From contig NZ_QBKS01000001.1 in NCBI RefSeq assembly GCF_003054285.1, positions 2,542,001 to 2,606,000 on the forward strand: DNA of 64,000 nucleotides. The letters are read 5' to 3'. A program made the position numbers and the translations under genes. This DNA comes from Litoreibacter ponti. GTDB taxonomy: Bacteria > Pseudomonadota > Alphaproteobacteria > Rhodobacterales > Rhodobacteraceae. The notes beneath the pieces were generated by a model. That model did no database searches and was not told the DNA's origin. It worked only from the letters and a program-made list of their open reading frames with translations. This document shows, piece by piece, positions 1 through 7,925 of the stretch (position 1 is the first letter of the stretch; every line of letters starts with the position of its first letter).

Positions 1-452
1 AGATTCGCCGTGACGGAAAACCGCCTTTTGGCGATGTAGTCCCGCTGATTGAAGGCGAACACCTTCTCGAATGCCTCGGGGCCGCTGGGGTCCGGTGTTG
101 TCGATACCCGCACGTCGCCGCCGATCAGATCAGTAGTTTCAAGCGCTGCGATATGGGCGGAGATGAAGTGTTCGTGCGGCATGCAGTCGCAATCAAGAAA
201 CAACAGCAGCTTTGCCTTAGACTTATTTGCGCCAAGATTGCGCGCATGCGCGGCCCCTGGTCGTGGCTCCGACAAGAAGTGAACGCTTGGGAAACCGCGC
301 TTGAACTTCGGCGTCAGTGTTTCGCGGCCGCTATCGACGACCAATACTTCCGTACTTCGCGCATCGGCGCAGCGCATCAGGGCTATCAGGCAGGTGCGGA
401 GGGCAACCGGATCGCGGTAATGCGGAATAATGATCGATGCCTTGTGTGACAT
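1..452 (-). CDS. Glycosyltransferase family 2 (3' part missing at window edge)
   Basis: This is the N-terminal ~150 residues of a GT-A fold GT2 glycosyltransferase; the C-terminal half lies beyond the left edge. It begins MSHKASIIIPHYRDP, which is the first Rossmann strand of GT2 enzymes. The metal/nucleotide-sugar motif follows as LLLFLDCDCMP near residues 102-112. Its ATG at 452-450 overlaps the stop of the upstream acyltransferase gene as TGATG, so the two are translationally coupled. It probably adds a sugar to the lipid-linked repeat unit of the exopolysaccharide made by this locus. Donor and acceptor cannot be read from the sequence. Confidence 0.85.
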   Translation of the reverse strand, partial: MSHKASIIIPHYRDPVALRTCLIALMRCADARSTEVLVVDSGRETLTPKFKRGFPSVHFLSEPRPGAAHARNLGANKSKAKLLLFLDCDCMPHEHFISAHIAALETTDLIGGDVRVSTTPDPSGPEAFEKVFAFNQRDYIAKRRFSVTAN

Positions 453-1021
453 CATCGCGTGCCGACTTGCTGAGCAGGGACGCCGGCCATGATCGCGCGA
501 TCCGGCACCGACCCACGTATCACGGCGCCCGCTGCGATAATCGAGCCGTGGCCAAGGGACGATCCGGACAAGATGATGGCCCCGGCACCGATCCACACGT
601 CATCGCCAATCGTGACGTCGGCCTCGTCCATGCCTTGCTCGGTCACGGGTGATCCGTCGCGAAATCGGTAATTGGCGGCGGTGATCGTCACGTTGGGACC
701 AAGCAACAGATCGTTTCCCACAGTGATCCGCCCGTTGCGTGGTCCCGCCCAGATGATGCATCGCGTGCCAATATGGGCGCGGTCGCCGAGCACAATCCGT
801 TCGGCATGGGCGAATTCGCATGTGGGGCTAATTGCGACACCCGGGCCGTGGCGAAGTCTCCGACGGGGGATCGCATGGGTCTGGTTGAGGTGGTTCAGAA
901 CGCGCAACGCATGGAGATAGGCGCGCGGGTCGAAAACGGATAAGAGTAGGCGTACGCCACGCGCGGTCTTGGTCGGACGCGGCTTGTGGGCCGGGGCGAG
1001 CGATGCGGAGATATCAGCCAC
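452..1021 (-). CDS. Hexapeptide-repeat O-acyltransferase (WcaF/NodL-like)
   Basis: The protein has about 189 residues. Its second half contains left-handed beta-helix hexapeptide repeats (HIGTRCIIWAG, ITVGNDLLLGPNVTI, VTIGDDVWIGAGAIILSG) and ends in the family signature AAGAVIRGSVPDRAIMAGVPA. It probably acetylates a sugar of the exopolysaccharide. I chose GTG at 1021, which overlaps the stop of the upstream ATPase gene by 8 nt. A TTG at 1048 in the same frame would add nine residues. Downstream it is coupled to the GT2 gene. The acceptor is unknown. Confidence 0.8.
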   Translation of the reverse strand: MADISASLAPAHKPRPTKTARGVRLLLSVFDPRAYLHALRVLNHLNQTHAIPRRRLRHGPGVAISPTCEFAHAERIVLGDRAHIGTRCIIWAGPRNGRITVGNDLLLGPNVTITAANYRFRDGSPVTEQGMDEADVTIGDDVWIGAGAIILSGSSLGHGSIIAAGAVIRGSVPDRAIMAGVPAQQVGTR

Positions 1022-1814
1022 GAAACGAGGCCCCGGGCACCTCTGCAAAGCGGCATCGGTTCAGCACCACGCCGAGCGGCTCGCAAGTGTCGGCAATCTG
1101 GCGCTCCGCCCAATCAATGTCTTCAAGCGTCGATCGATCTGCATGGCCGATCAGAAGCGCGCAATCAACTAAAGATAGCCCCGCCAATGCGGCGTCCGAA
1201 GGCCGCAGCGACGGGAGGTCGAACACCATCAGGTCTGGAGCGTACTCCGCGTCGATATAGTCGAGCAGGTTCCGGGTCTTGGTACTCGCAAGATGCTCTG
1301 TTGCATCTTCAATCGGCGACGCGTTCAGACTGAGGCCAAGGGACGAGCCGTAGCGCAGGCAGGTGCTGTCGAAGTTCCGCCGATGCCCCGCAAGCGCCGA
1401 GAAGCGCGGGCCGGTTTGCGTGAGACCGAACATATGGATCAGCGAGGGCGACCGCAGGTCCAGATCGAACACCATCACGCGCAAATCCGTGTGGCGGGCA
1501 AGGCTCAGCGCAAGGTTTGCAACGATTGTCGAGCTGCCACAGCCGGGCGTCGGCGAGGTTAACGCGAGTTTGCGATGCCCCTGCGCGGCCATGTGCTGCA
1601 GAATTCGGGTGCGAAGCTGGTCGAACGGTTCCGCCGTGGGATTTGGCGACTGCGTCACGATGTTATGGCGCTGCAAGCTGACCGGGTCGACTTCGGCAGG
1701 GGTGAGGCGCGCCCAGGCGTGTTCCGGGTCGGTGAGGCCAAGGCTAAAGGACTGCTCTGGCAGCGTCCGCTCTGCCTCGCGGATAATCTCGTTCGGGTGG
1801 GTGATTTGTTCCAT
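1014..1814 (-). CDS. CpsD/CapB-like polysaccharide co-polymerase ATPase (BY-kinase fold)
   Basis: This 266-residue protein resembles the cytoplasmic ATPase domain of bacterial tyrosine autokinases that work with a Wzz/GumC membrane partner, here the neighbouring upstream gene. The Walker A region is at residues 86-96 (TSPTPGCGSST), Walker A' at 113-124 (VMVFDLDLRSPS) and Walker B at 194-200 (DLMVFDL). The P-loop lysine is replaced by Ser94 and the C-terminus has no tyrosine cluster, so kinase activity is doubtful. A good Shine-Dalgarno (GGAG) precedes the ATG. It probably regulates polymer length or export. Confidence 0.8.
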   Translation of the reverse strand: MEQITHPNEIIREAERTLPEQSFSLGLTDPEHAWARLTPAEVDPVSLQRHNIVTQSPNPTAEPFDQLRTRILQHMAAQGHRKLALTSPTPGCGSSTIVANLALSLARHTDLRVMVFDLDLRSPSLIHMFGLTQTGPRFSALAGHRRNFDSTCLRYGSSLGLSLNASPIEDATEHLASTKTRNLLDYIDAEYAPDLMVFDLPSLRPSDAALAGLSLVDCALLIGHADRSTLEDIDWAERQIADTCEPLGVVLNRCRFAEVPGASFRG

Positions 1815-1823
1815 TTCGAGCTC

Positions 1824-2942
1824 CTAAGCGAGACTGGGTCCGAGGTCGGGTAGCGTGGCGAAAGGCGCGATCCCCAGACCGCGCGCGAGGTCGCGTGGGC
1901 GACGAACCCGGCGGTCTAACTTGAACCGCATCGCGATCAGCCCGATGGCGGCAAGAGCCGATATCCCGAGAATTGCGATACGGGCTGCGAGCAGCTTCTT
2001 CGCCGATATCTCCGGCTGTGCCGTTGCGTCCTCGATTACGTTGAATGGCCTGAAGCTTGCATCGCCCTTCAGGCGTGCTTCGGCGAGGGCATCCTGCGCG
2101 CGCAGATGCGCGGCGCTTGCAATCGCGACCTGAGCCTCCAGGTCTGCCCTTTGCCGCTCATCATCCTGAGCGCGCGCAAGTGCTGTTGTGGCCGAGGCGA
2201 CCCGGTCCTCTAAATCGGCGAGGATCGGTGCGGTTGGTTGGGCCGTCCCATGTTCGATCTGCGCGTTCAAAAGCTTGATGGCGGGATGTTGATCCGAGTA
2301 GAGCGCGCGCGCATTCGCCAGCTCCTGCGTCAGTTTCTGGATTTCCGGGGACTGGATTATCTTGATCTGTTTTGCGCTTTCGAGCTCTCGTCTCAGAGCA
2401 TCGAGCTGAAGCGACAGTTCCTCCGGTGTACGGGTTTGTTCGGGACGAAATTCTGCGAGTCGTGCGGTGGCTTTCTTTACCTTCTCGCCCTCGAGGCCTT
2501 CGATCTGTCTGAGCTTTTCCAAGGCAGAGTCGATGCGGGTGCGTTGGCTCGTATCGCTTGCCGCGATGGCCTTGGCGGAGACGTCATTTACGAAAGCCAG
2601 CGAGTCTCTTTCTGTTTTCATCTTGCTGCGGATGACCAGGATCGTTGGTTTTTCGCGTGCAGATTCGATTGAGAGGCTCAACCGATCATCTTCCGGACCA
2701 AACTCGGCCCGAAGACCGTGCACCACGGTTTGGAGATGCTGAATATGATCCGCGGTGCGCGTAGCTTTCGGTGCGCTCGCAAGGGCCAGTGGCGTCTCCA
2801 ACGCAAGGCGGCTTTCGGCGACGAAGTTCTGCGGAATCGCTTTGAGCGCTGTGATGCCGAGCGTCGCCAGAGCGAAGAACAGCAACAGCGCAACAGGCGC
2901 ATTCCGCAAGACCTGCCATCGCCAATAGCGCCACTCTATCAT
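1824..2942 (-). CDS. Wzz/GumC-type chain-length determinant protein
   Basis: This is a 372-residue polysaccharide co-polymerase. It has one transmembrane helix near residues 15-36 and a second near 318-341. The long periplasmic segment between them is rich in heptad-like helices (around 150-290), the usual PCP layout. The C-terminal cytosolic tail is short, and the ATPase domain is encoded separately by the next gene 9 bp downstream. The ATG is preceded by GGGAGATGCC. It likely sets exopolysaccharide chain length. It is transcribed divergently from exoY across an AT-rich promoter region. Confidence 0.8.
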   Translation of the reverse strand: MIEWRYWRWQVLRNAPVALLLFFALATLGITALKAIPQNFVAESRLALETPLALASAPKATRTADHIQHLQTVVHGLRAEFGPEDDRLSLSIESAREKPTILVIRSKMKTERDSLAFVNDVSAKAIAASDTSQRTRIDSALEKLRQIEGLEGEKVKKATARLAEFRPEQTRTPEELSLQLDALRRELESAKQIKIIQSPEIQKLTQELANARALYSDQHPAIKLLNAQIEHGTAQPTAPILADLEDRVASATTALARAQDDERQRADLEAQVAIASAAHLRAQDALAEARLKGDASFRPFNVIEDATAQPEISAKKLLAARIAILGISALAAIGLIAMRFKLDRRVRRPRDLARGLGIAPFATLPDLGPSLA

Positions 2943-3153
2943 GGCATCTCCCTCGAGGTTTGGGGTGATTGGCGTCGTGAAAAAAGCATGTGAGCCAGAG
3001 GGCCTGTTTGTGGAACCATGAGCCTCAAATGACTGCTTAAAGTTTAAGACATAATTAATTTATCTGCGCTCTTTGGAGGTTAATTGCGCCGGCCCACTTT
3101 TGGTTTTTGAAGAGTGCGCGTCGGTCGATCCCTGCCACTGAGGAGCGCAGCGA
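2943..3153. promoter_or_regulatory. Divergent promoter region between the Wzz-like gene and exoY
   Basis: This 211 bp AT-rich gap separates two divergent exopolysaccharide transcription units. It contains three TTAA tetramers within 22 bp (3037-3040, 3044-3047, 3055-3058). Two of them form a perfect TTAA-N7-TTAA site, listed separately. No gene is visible in it. Confidence 0.6.
3044..3058. promoter_or_regulatory. CtrA-box-like site (TTAA-N7-TTAA)
   Basis: The sequence TTAAGACATAATTAA is an exact match to the alphaproteobacterial CtrA consensus TTAA-N7-TTAA. It lies 96 bp before the exoY start and about 100 bp before the Wzz-like gene. A further TTAA half-site sits 3 bp upstream. At roughly 40% AT such a match is expected less than once in this window, but the region is AT-rich. 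Function is inferred from the motif alone. Confidence 0.5.
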
Positions 3154-3849
3154 ATGGACGCACGACTGGACAGTTTTGACGAGGACGCACAGGCCATCGG
3201 GACCTTGGATATCGCAACAATAAAGGTCCCGGGCCAACCTCAGGGACTGTATCTTCGACATGGTAAACGCCTGTTCGATATCGCACTCGTTCTGCTCTTT
3301 GCACCAGTTGTCATTCCAGTGATTTTCACATTGGCGGTCGTCGTTTGGCTTGATGGTGGTGCACCGTTTTTCAAACAGATTCGCGTCGGTCGCGGCGGGC
3401 GAAGTTTCGCGATGCTGAAGCTGCGCACGATGCGGACCGATGCGGAACGGGCATTGACCGAATTGTTGTTGAACGATCCGGCGGCAGCGCTGGAATGGCG
3501 GTTGCATCAGAAGCTCTCCGTGGACCCGAGAATCACGAATGTCGGGCGATTCTTGCGCCGCAGCTCACTCGATGAACTGCCCCAGCTTTGGAATGTCCTG
3601 CGGGGAGACATGTCGTTGGTGGGCCCTCGGCCGATGCTGGAAAACCAGACGGATTTATATCCGGGCACGGCCTACTTTCGCGTGCGGCCCGGGCTGACCG
3701 GGCCATGGCAGGTCTTCGCCCGCAACCTCAATGGGTTCGCGGATCGAGCCAAATTCGACACTGCCTATGCGGCGGACGTTGGGTTTTTCCGGGATCTGAC
3801 TTTGATTTTTTGCACGTTCGGCGCCGTTTTGCGGGGAACAGGCCAATGA
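3154..3849 (+). CDS. exoY: Undecaprenyl-phosphate sugar phosphotransferase (ExoY/PssA-like)
   Basis: This 231-residue initiating glycosyltransferase transfers sugar-1-phosphate to undecaprenyl phosphate at the inner membrane, the first step of exopolysaccharide repeat assembly. It has one hydrophobic helix near residues 42-63. The catalytic domain motifs of the bacterial sugar transferase family follow: FKQIRVGRGGRSFAMLKLRT, then SSLDELPQLWNVLRGDMSLV, VGPRP and RPGLTGPWQV. The ATG has GAGGAG upstream. The 3' end overlaps the pssD-like gene as ATGA. The size matches the short ExoY type without an N-terminal four-helix bundle. Confidence 0.9.
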   Translation: MDARLDSFDEDAQAIGTLDIATIKVPGQPQGLYLRHGKRLFDIALVLLFAPVVIPVIFTLAVVVWLDGGAPFFKQIRVGRGGRSFAMLKLRTMRTDAERALTELLLNDPAAALEWRLHQKLSVDPRITNVGRFLRRSSLDELPQLWNVLRGDMSLVGPRPMLENQTDLYPGTAYFRVRPGLTGPWQVFARNLNGFADRAKFDTAYAADVGFFRDLTLIFCTFGAVLRGTGQ

Positions 3850-4310
3850 AGGTGCTTGGAGCCAAAGGGAAGCGTGACACGCCCAGAATTCTCGCGGTTT
3901 CGTCCGGCGGAGGGCATTGGCAGCAACTGCACTTGGTTCTTCCCGCGTTCGCGAATGCCAAGGTGACGCTTGCGTGCAGCAGCGCGGCTCAGGCCGACGC
4001 GGCCCATGTCTTGCCGGAGTGCAATCTGCGCACGCCGCTTAAGGTTCTGGCATGCCTGCGCGAGGCGCGACGTCTTGTGCGGCGATTGCAGCCTGAGATC
4101 GTTATCTCTACCGGCGCGGCTCCGGGGCTGCTGGTCTTGCTTTGGGCGAAGCTATTCGGGGCGAGAACCATCTGGATCGATTCCGTCGCAAATGCCGAGC
4201 GGCTCTCGCTTTCGGGGCGTCTGGCTTATCCGCTGTCGGACTTGTGGCTTACGCAGTGGCCGCAAGTCTCAGAGGAAAGCGGTGCAACCTACGCGGGTGC
4301 GGTGCTTTGA
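3846..4310 (+). CDS. pssD: PssD/Alg14-like glycosyltransferase membrane subunit
   Basis: This 154-residue protein matches the Alg14/PssD/Cps14F family. In two-component GT28-type glycosyltransferases this subunit recruits the catalytic subunit to the membrane and the lipid acceptor. Visible features are ILAVSSGGGHWQQL at the N-terminus, VISTGAAPGLLVLLWAKLFG in the middle and IDSVANAERLSLSGRLAYPL after it. The start ATG overlaps the exoY stop. The next gene encodes the partner half. In rhizobia the pair adds the second sugar (glucuronate) to the primed lipid; the sugar here is not known. Confidence 0.85.
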   Translation: MKVLGAKGKRDTPRILAVSSGGGHWQQLHLVLPAFANAKVTLACSSAAQADAAHVLPECNLRTPLKVLACLREARRLVRRLQPEIVISTGAAPGLLVLLWAKLFGARTIWIDSVANAERLSLSGRLAYPLSDLWLTQWPQVSEESGATYAGAVL

Positions 4311-4771
4311 TTTTCGTCACGGTCGGCACTCAACTGCCATTCCCGCGTTTGATATCGCAGATGGACAGTTTGGCGGATCGGACCGACGAGCCGATCCTTG
4401 CTCAGACGGGTGTTGCGGGCTCGACGGTTGCGATGGAGAGCTTCCCGACTTGCACGGCCCCCGAGATGGAGCATTTTTGCGATGCGGCGCGGCTGATCGT
4501 GGCACATGCCGGGATCGGCACGGTGCTTATGGCGCGCCGTCTGGGCAAACCGCTGGTGGTTGTCCCCCGCAGCCACGAATTGGGTGAGCATCGCAATAAC
4601 CATCAGATTGCGACGGCCCGCAGCCTGGCCGGTCGCCCGGGTATTCGAGTGGCCTGGGATGTCGCCGACGTCGAAGCCTTTCTGAGCGAGGATATCGAGC
4701 CGCCCAACGCGGCGCCCAGCGACAGTTATGCGAGCCTCTTGGCTACCTTGCGAGATTTCGCCGCGGCCTGA
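4307..4771 (+). CDS. pssE: PssE/Alg13-like glycosyltransferase catalytic subunit
   Basis: This 154-residue protein corresponds to the GT28 C-terminal (Alg13/PssE) half. It begins IFVTVGTQLPFPRL and carries the donor-binding segment VAHAGIGTVLMARRLGKPLV followed by VPRSHELGEHRNNHQ. No ATG exists nearby. The best start is TTG at 4307, which overlaps the pssD stop as TTGA and gives the conserved family N-terminus. Its last 46 bp overlap tail-to-tail with the convergent GT2 gene. It should work with the preceding subunit as one enzyme. Confidence 0.85.
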   Translation: MIFVTVGTQLPFPRLISQMDSLADRTDEPILAQTGVAGSTVAMESFPTCTAPEMEHFCDAARLIVAHAGIGTVLMARRLGKPLVVVPRSHELGEHRNNHQIATARSLAGRPGIRVAWDVADVEAFLSEDIEPPNAAPSDSYASLLATLRDFAAA

Positions 4772-5673
4772 TCTGTCTGGCCCAGTTGGGCCTGAACTTT
4801 TGGTCCCGGACCCAGCCCATGCAAGGCCCGCATCGTAGGGATTACCGCTGATATCTGCCCTTTGATCCCATGTTGCACGGCTTTGGCGAGGCCAAAGAAG
4901 TAAGCGATGGGAAGCGCAATCGGATTGAACCATGCCACGAATTTCATCCGGGCGCGGTGCTTGAAATATACTGAAAGAGCTGAGGGCCCGCGGTCCAGCG
5001 TGGCGGAGCCGATACTGGCCCCGGCCGAATGCAGGACGGGAGCGTCGGCACATATGGCAAGGGGCAGATCGGCGCGCAATTGCGCCCAATGAACCTCTTC
5101 ATAATAGAGGAAGTAGTCTTCGGGCATCGGCCCCGCGATTTCCAGGAATTCGCGAGACGCCGTCATGCTGGCACCGGAGATGAAGTCGGCCCGGTGCGGC
5201 TTTGCCGGCGGCGTTTTCAGCGCAGGTGCACCGAGGTTGAGGTTGCTGGTCACGCCGGTCCATCTGTTTATCGTTCCGGCGTCGATCTGAATGCGTTCCG
5301 GGTCGTGTGCATAAAGAAGCCGGTTCCCGAGGAGCGAGAACGGCTTGGGATGCCGCGCGATTTTTGCGGCTGTTTCAGGTGGAACGGTGCAATCCGGGTT
5401 CAGAATCCAGAAGCGATCAAGCATCTGGTCTTTTCGCAGGCAATCCAGACCCTGATTTACACCCGCGGCGAAGCCCCCGTTTATCGCCGCCCGGATGAGG
5501 GTCGGACGAGAGGGATGCTGGGCGACACGATCCACAGTGCCGTCGGATGAAGCGTTGTCCACGACCACGATGGAGAGGTCGACGCCATTCGAGTGCATCA
5601 GGCTGTCGAGGCACGGACCGATCTCCGCCTCGGAATTATAGGTGACGATGATGCAGCCAAGTTTGTGTGTCAT
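4726..5673 (-). CDS. GT2 family glycosyltransferase (rhamnosyltransferase-like)
   Basis: This 315-residue protein has a GT-A fold: GCIIVTYNSEAEIGPCLDSL at the N-terminus, VVVDNASSDGT, then NGGFAAGVNQGL and the NPD motif in WILNPDCTVP. The acceptor region EDYFLYYEEVHWAQL resembles the EDxF/DxD element of WbbL/RfbF-type rhamnosyltransferases. It is a cytoplasmic or peripheral membrane enzyme of repeat-unit assembly. Its start overlaps the stop of the upstream polymerase gene by 4 nt, and its 3' end overlaps pssE. Confidence 0.85.
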   Translation of the reverse strand: MTHKLGCIIVTYNSEAEIGPCLDSLMHSNGVDLSIVVVDNASSDGTVDRVAQHPSRPTLIRAAINGGFAAGVNQGLDCLRKDQMLDRFWILNPDCTVPPETAAKIARHPKPFSLLGNRLLYAHDPERIQIDAGTINRWTGVTSNLNLGAPALKTPPAKPHRADFISGASMTASREFLEIAGPMPEDYFLYYEEVHWAQLRADLPLAICADAPVLHSAGASIGSATLDRGPSALSVYFKHRARMKFVAWFNPIALPIAYFFGLAKAVQHGIKGQISAVIPTMRALHGLGPGPKVQAQLGQTDQAAAKSRKVAKRLA

Positions 5674-6953
5674 GCGAGCTCTGAGAAGCGCGAATAGGGA
5701 AGAAAACGCGGTACGGTCTCCGGCTGTGCCTCTTCAGATTGGTCTTTGAGCATCCAAAAGCCTGCGCCGAACAGGAAGAAGACGAATGAGAAGACCGACG
5801 TCCAGACATGGACAGTGCACAGCGTGAAGGTCAGGCCGGTGAAGCAGATCAGCCACCCGATCCGATAGCCCTCCAGATGCGACGGAAGCTTGGCACATGC
5901 GATCCTAGCCATGCCGAACAGATATGCTGCGGCCAACAGAGCGAAGCCGGGCAGCCCGTAGCGCACCGCGACGACGAGCCAGAAATTATCCATGCTTCCC
6001 GAGTGCATGAAGGCGGGTCGGACCCACTCTTTCAGACCCAGACCGAAGACTGGATTTTGCCAGACATTCACCATGCCCCACTCGAAGATGATACCACGCC
6101 AGTAGGCGTTATGCGCGGAGAAGGTCGCGTAGCTGAAGAACACGCGGATCGGGCTTCGGTTCGAGGCGATATCAATCAGGACGTAGGCGCTGAGGCATAT
6201 CAGGGCGAGCGTCATCCAGGATCGTCGTGCCGTTCCGAATGAGAGGGCCCAGCCGATCAAGAAAAGCTGAAGGATGATCGAAAGAAACGCGCCGCTGGAC
6301 AGTGCAAGGAAACTGGAAATCACCCCGGCAGTGGCTGCCAAAATTCGGAATGCGAGGCTTGAATCGGGCAGCCCAAACAGGCTGAGAGCCACCAGCGTTG
6401 ATGCAAATAAGCCGAAGTGGATGGGATGCGCAAAGACTGCCTGAACGCGCTCCAGTCCGAGGCGGGGCGCGATGTCGACGATGTCCACGCTGGAGATCGC
6501 AGGCACGGCCTTGATCAGCGAGATGAGCAGCGGTTCGCCGAACCTTGCCTCGAAGATTGCGAGTGGCAGAATGCACAGGATCGCCCAGAATAGGGTCTTG
6601 ATGAGTGCCTGAAACTGTTCCTGGGATTGGATATAGACCCGCGCGATCAGATACCCGCCGAGCAGTTCCAGTGACAGGGACCCGGCGGCTTCTACCGCTT
6701 GGCCGGGCGAGCTTTGGCTCAGGGCGATCGTGATCCAAGCGGCGAACGTGAGCAGAAGAAAGTCGATTGGGCGCGCTGGATGGTTTTTCTGGCGGAACAG
6801 CTGCACCAACAACGGGATGATCGCAAACAGTAGGAAGGTCCGCAGACCAGTCATTTGCAGTGGCCCGATGGAGTAGCGAACGGGCAGAAGTACAGCTACT
6901 AGGTAGGCGAGGACGGGCCAGGGCAGACGGGCAGGCTTAAGTTCAGGTGACAT
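5670..6953 (-). CDS. O-antigen ligase/Wzy-type polysaccharide polymerase
   Basis: This 427-residue polytopic membrane protein has about ten to twelve hydrophobic segments and a large extracytoplasmic loop around residues 290-330 (FGLGLKEWVRPAF). Such a loop is typical of the Wzy/WaaL/ExoQ superfamily. It likely polymerises flipped repeat units in the periplasm. The family shows little primary-sequence conservation, so the choice between polymerase and ligase rests on context: flippase, chain-length protein and priming enzyme are all in the same locus. It is coupled by ATGA overlap to the downstream GT2 gene. Confidence 0.75.
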   Translation of the reverse strand: MSPELKPARLPWPVLAYLVAVLLPVRYSIGPLQMTGLRTFLLFAIIPLLVQLFRQKNHPARPIDFLLLTFAAWITIALSQSSPGQAVEAAGSLSLELLGGYLIARVYIQSQEQFQALIKTLFWAILCILPLAIFEARFGEPLLISLIKAVPAISSVDIVDIAPRLGLERVQAVFAHPIHFGLFASTLVALSLFGLPDSSLAFRILAATAGVISSFLALSSGAFLSIILQLFLIGWALSFGTARRSWMTLALICLSAYVLIDIASNRSPIRVFFSYATFSAHNAYWRGIIFEWGMVNVWQNPVFGLGLKEWVRPAFMHSGSMDNFWLVVAVRYGLPGFALLAAAYLFGMARIACAKLPSHLEGYRIGWLICFTGLTFTLCTVHVWTSVFSFVFFLFGAGFWMLKDQSEEAQPETVPRFLPYSRFSELA

Positions 6954-7189
6954 CTGGAACGCTCGCGGATCAATTGAGATGAGTGTCGCCAGATTTGGTT
7001 AGGGATCCGTTAACCAAAGAAATTTGCCTGGTTCTTAATCAACTATTCACCAATTCAAGTTCAAATTGTCTCGATCCTAAAATGGGATCGTTGCGTGACG
7101 TGATGGGACCAGATTGAGCGTGGAACACACTGACAAGTTCTGTCCTGCACCGTCGTCCTGCAAAAACGCAGGCGCACCCTCCTTGCCTG
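6954..7189. promoter_or_regulatory. Divergent intergenic region, polymerase / acyltransferase
   Basis: This 236 bp AT-rich gap lies between two divergent genes. It contains TTAACC-like half-sites near 7010 and a TTAA-N7-TTCA element near 7035, only a near match to a CtrA box. A short inverted repeat (CGATCC / GGATCG, 7072-7090) is also present. No coding sequence is supported. Confidence 0.35.
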
Positions 7190-7750
7190 GTGGTGGAGCT
7201 TGAATTGAGCGACGCGACACCAGAACCTTTCGACACACTTGTCGAACAAAATCCTCGACCTGCCGCCTTACCAAAGGCGCGCAGGCGGGGGTTGAACAGG
7301 CTCTATCTCTTGCGAAAACTTCTTGTTTCCGTTCGGCTGGTCTGGCTCAGGCGCGTGCTTGGCATGGATATCCACCCGAGTGCAGAGATGTCACTTCGTG
7401 CCCGCCCGGATCGTACGTTCCCCGGCGGGGTTCACATTGGGCCGCGCAGCTATGTCGCGTTTGAGGCGTGTGTTCTGACCCATGATAGAACGCGCGGGCT
7501 CTATCTGCATACGCGTGTGGGGCAGGATTGCTTCATTGGCGCACGCTCTCTGATCTTGCCGGGCGTTACGGTCGGCAACAATGTGATCGTGGCTGCCGGG
7601 GCAATCGTGACCCGCGATGTGCCCTCCGGCTGCGTCGTGGCTGGCAATCCGGCGCGAATCCTGCGGCGGAGCGACCAGATCGGGCCCTATGGACGCTTCC
7701 ATTACGCAGATGAATCCGAGGCTGATTTGGCACGCCGCGGCCTGACCTGA
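7190..7750 (+). CDS. Hexapeptide-repeat acyltransferase
   Basis: This 186-residue protein has a basic N-terminal stretch and then a left-handed beta-helix with hexapeptide repeats (VHIGPRSYVAF, TRVGQDCFIGARSLILPGVT, VGNNVIVAAGAIVTRDVPSG). The signature CVVAGNPARILRR follows near residue 150. It is typical of O-acetyltransferases acting on surface polysaccharides. GTG at 7190 is the first in-frame start I can use; no strong Shine-Dalgarno precedes it, so the start is uncertain. It is a second acyltransferase besides the one at 452-1021. Confidence 0.78.
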   Translation: MVELELSDATPEPFDTLVEQNPRPAALPKARRRGLNRLYLLRKLLVSVRLVWLRRVLGMDIHPSAEMSLRARPDRTFPGGVHIGPRSYVAFEACVLTHDRTRGLYLHTRVGQDCFIGARSLILPGVTVGNNVIVAAGAIVTRDVPSGCVVAGNPARILRRSDQIGPYGRFHYADESEADLARRGLT

Positions 7751-7925
7751 GGCAGCGCGCGCTGCTTAGTGCAGTCGGCAACACTCCAGTATCTCATGCT
7801 ATGGGCGGCGCGATATCGTGGCGACTGGAGTCGTCAACCACACATCTGGAGATGCATCGCACCGTTGCGCCCTGATTTGATCAGAGCTTCCCTCCCGCGT
7901 GCAGATGCGCGGGAAAGGTCGGCAT

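Noticed and set aside
7010..7050. TTAA half-sites before the acyltransferase at 7190
   Set aside because: The best pair is TTAA-N7-TTCA with one mismatch; too weak to list as a site.
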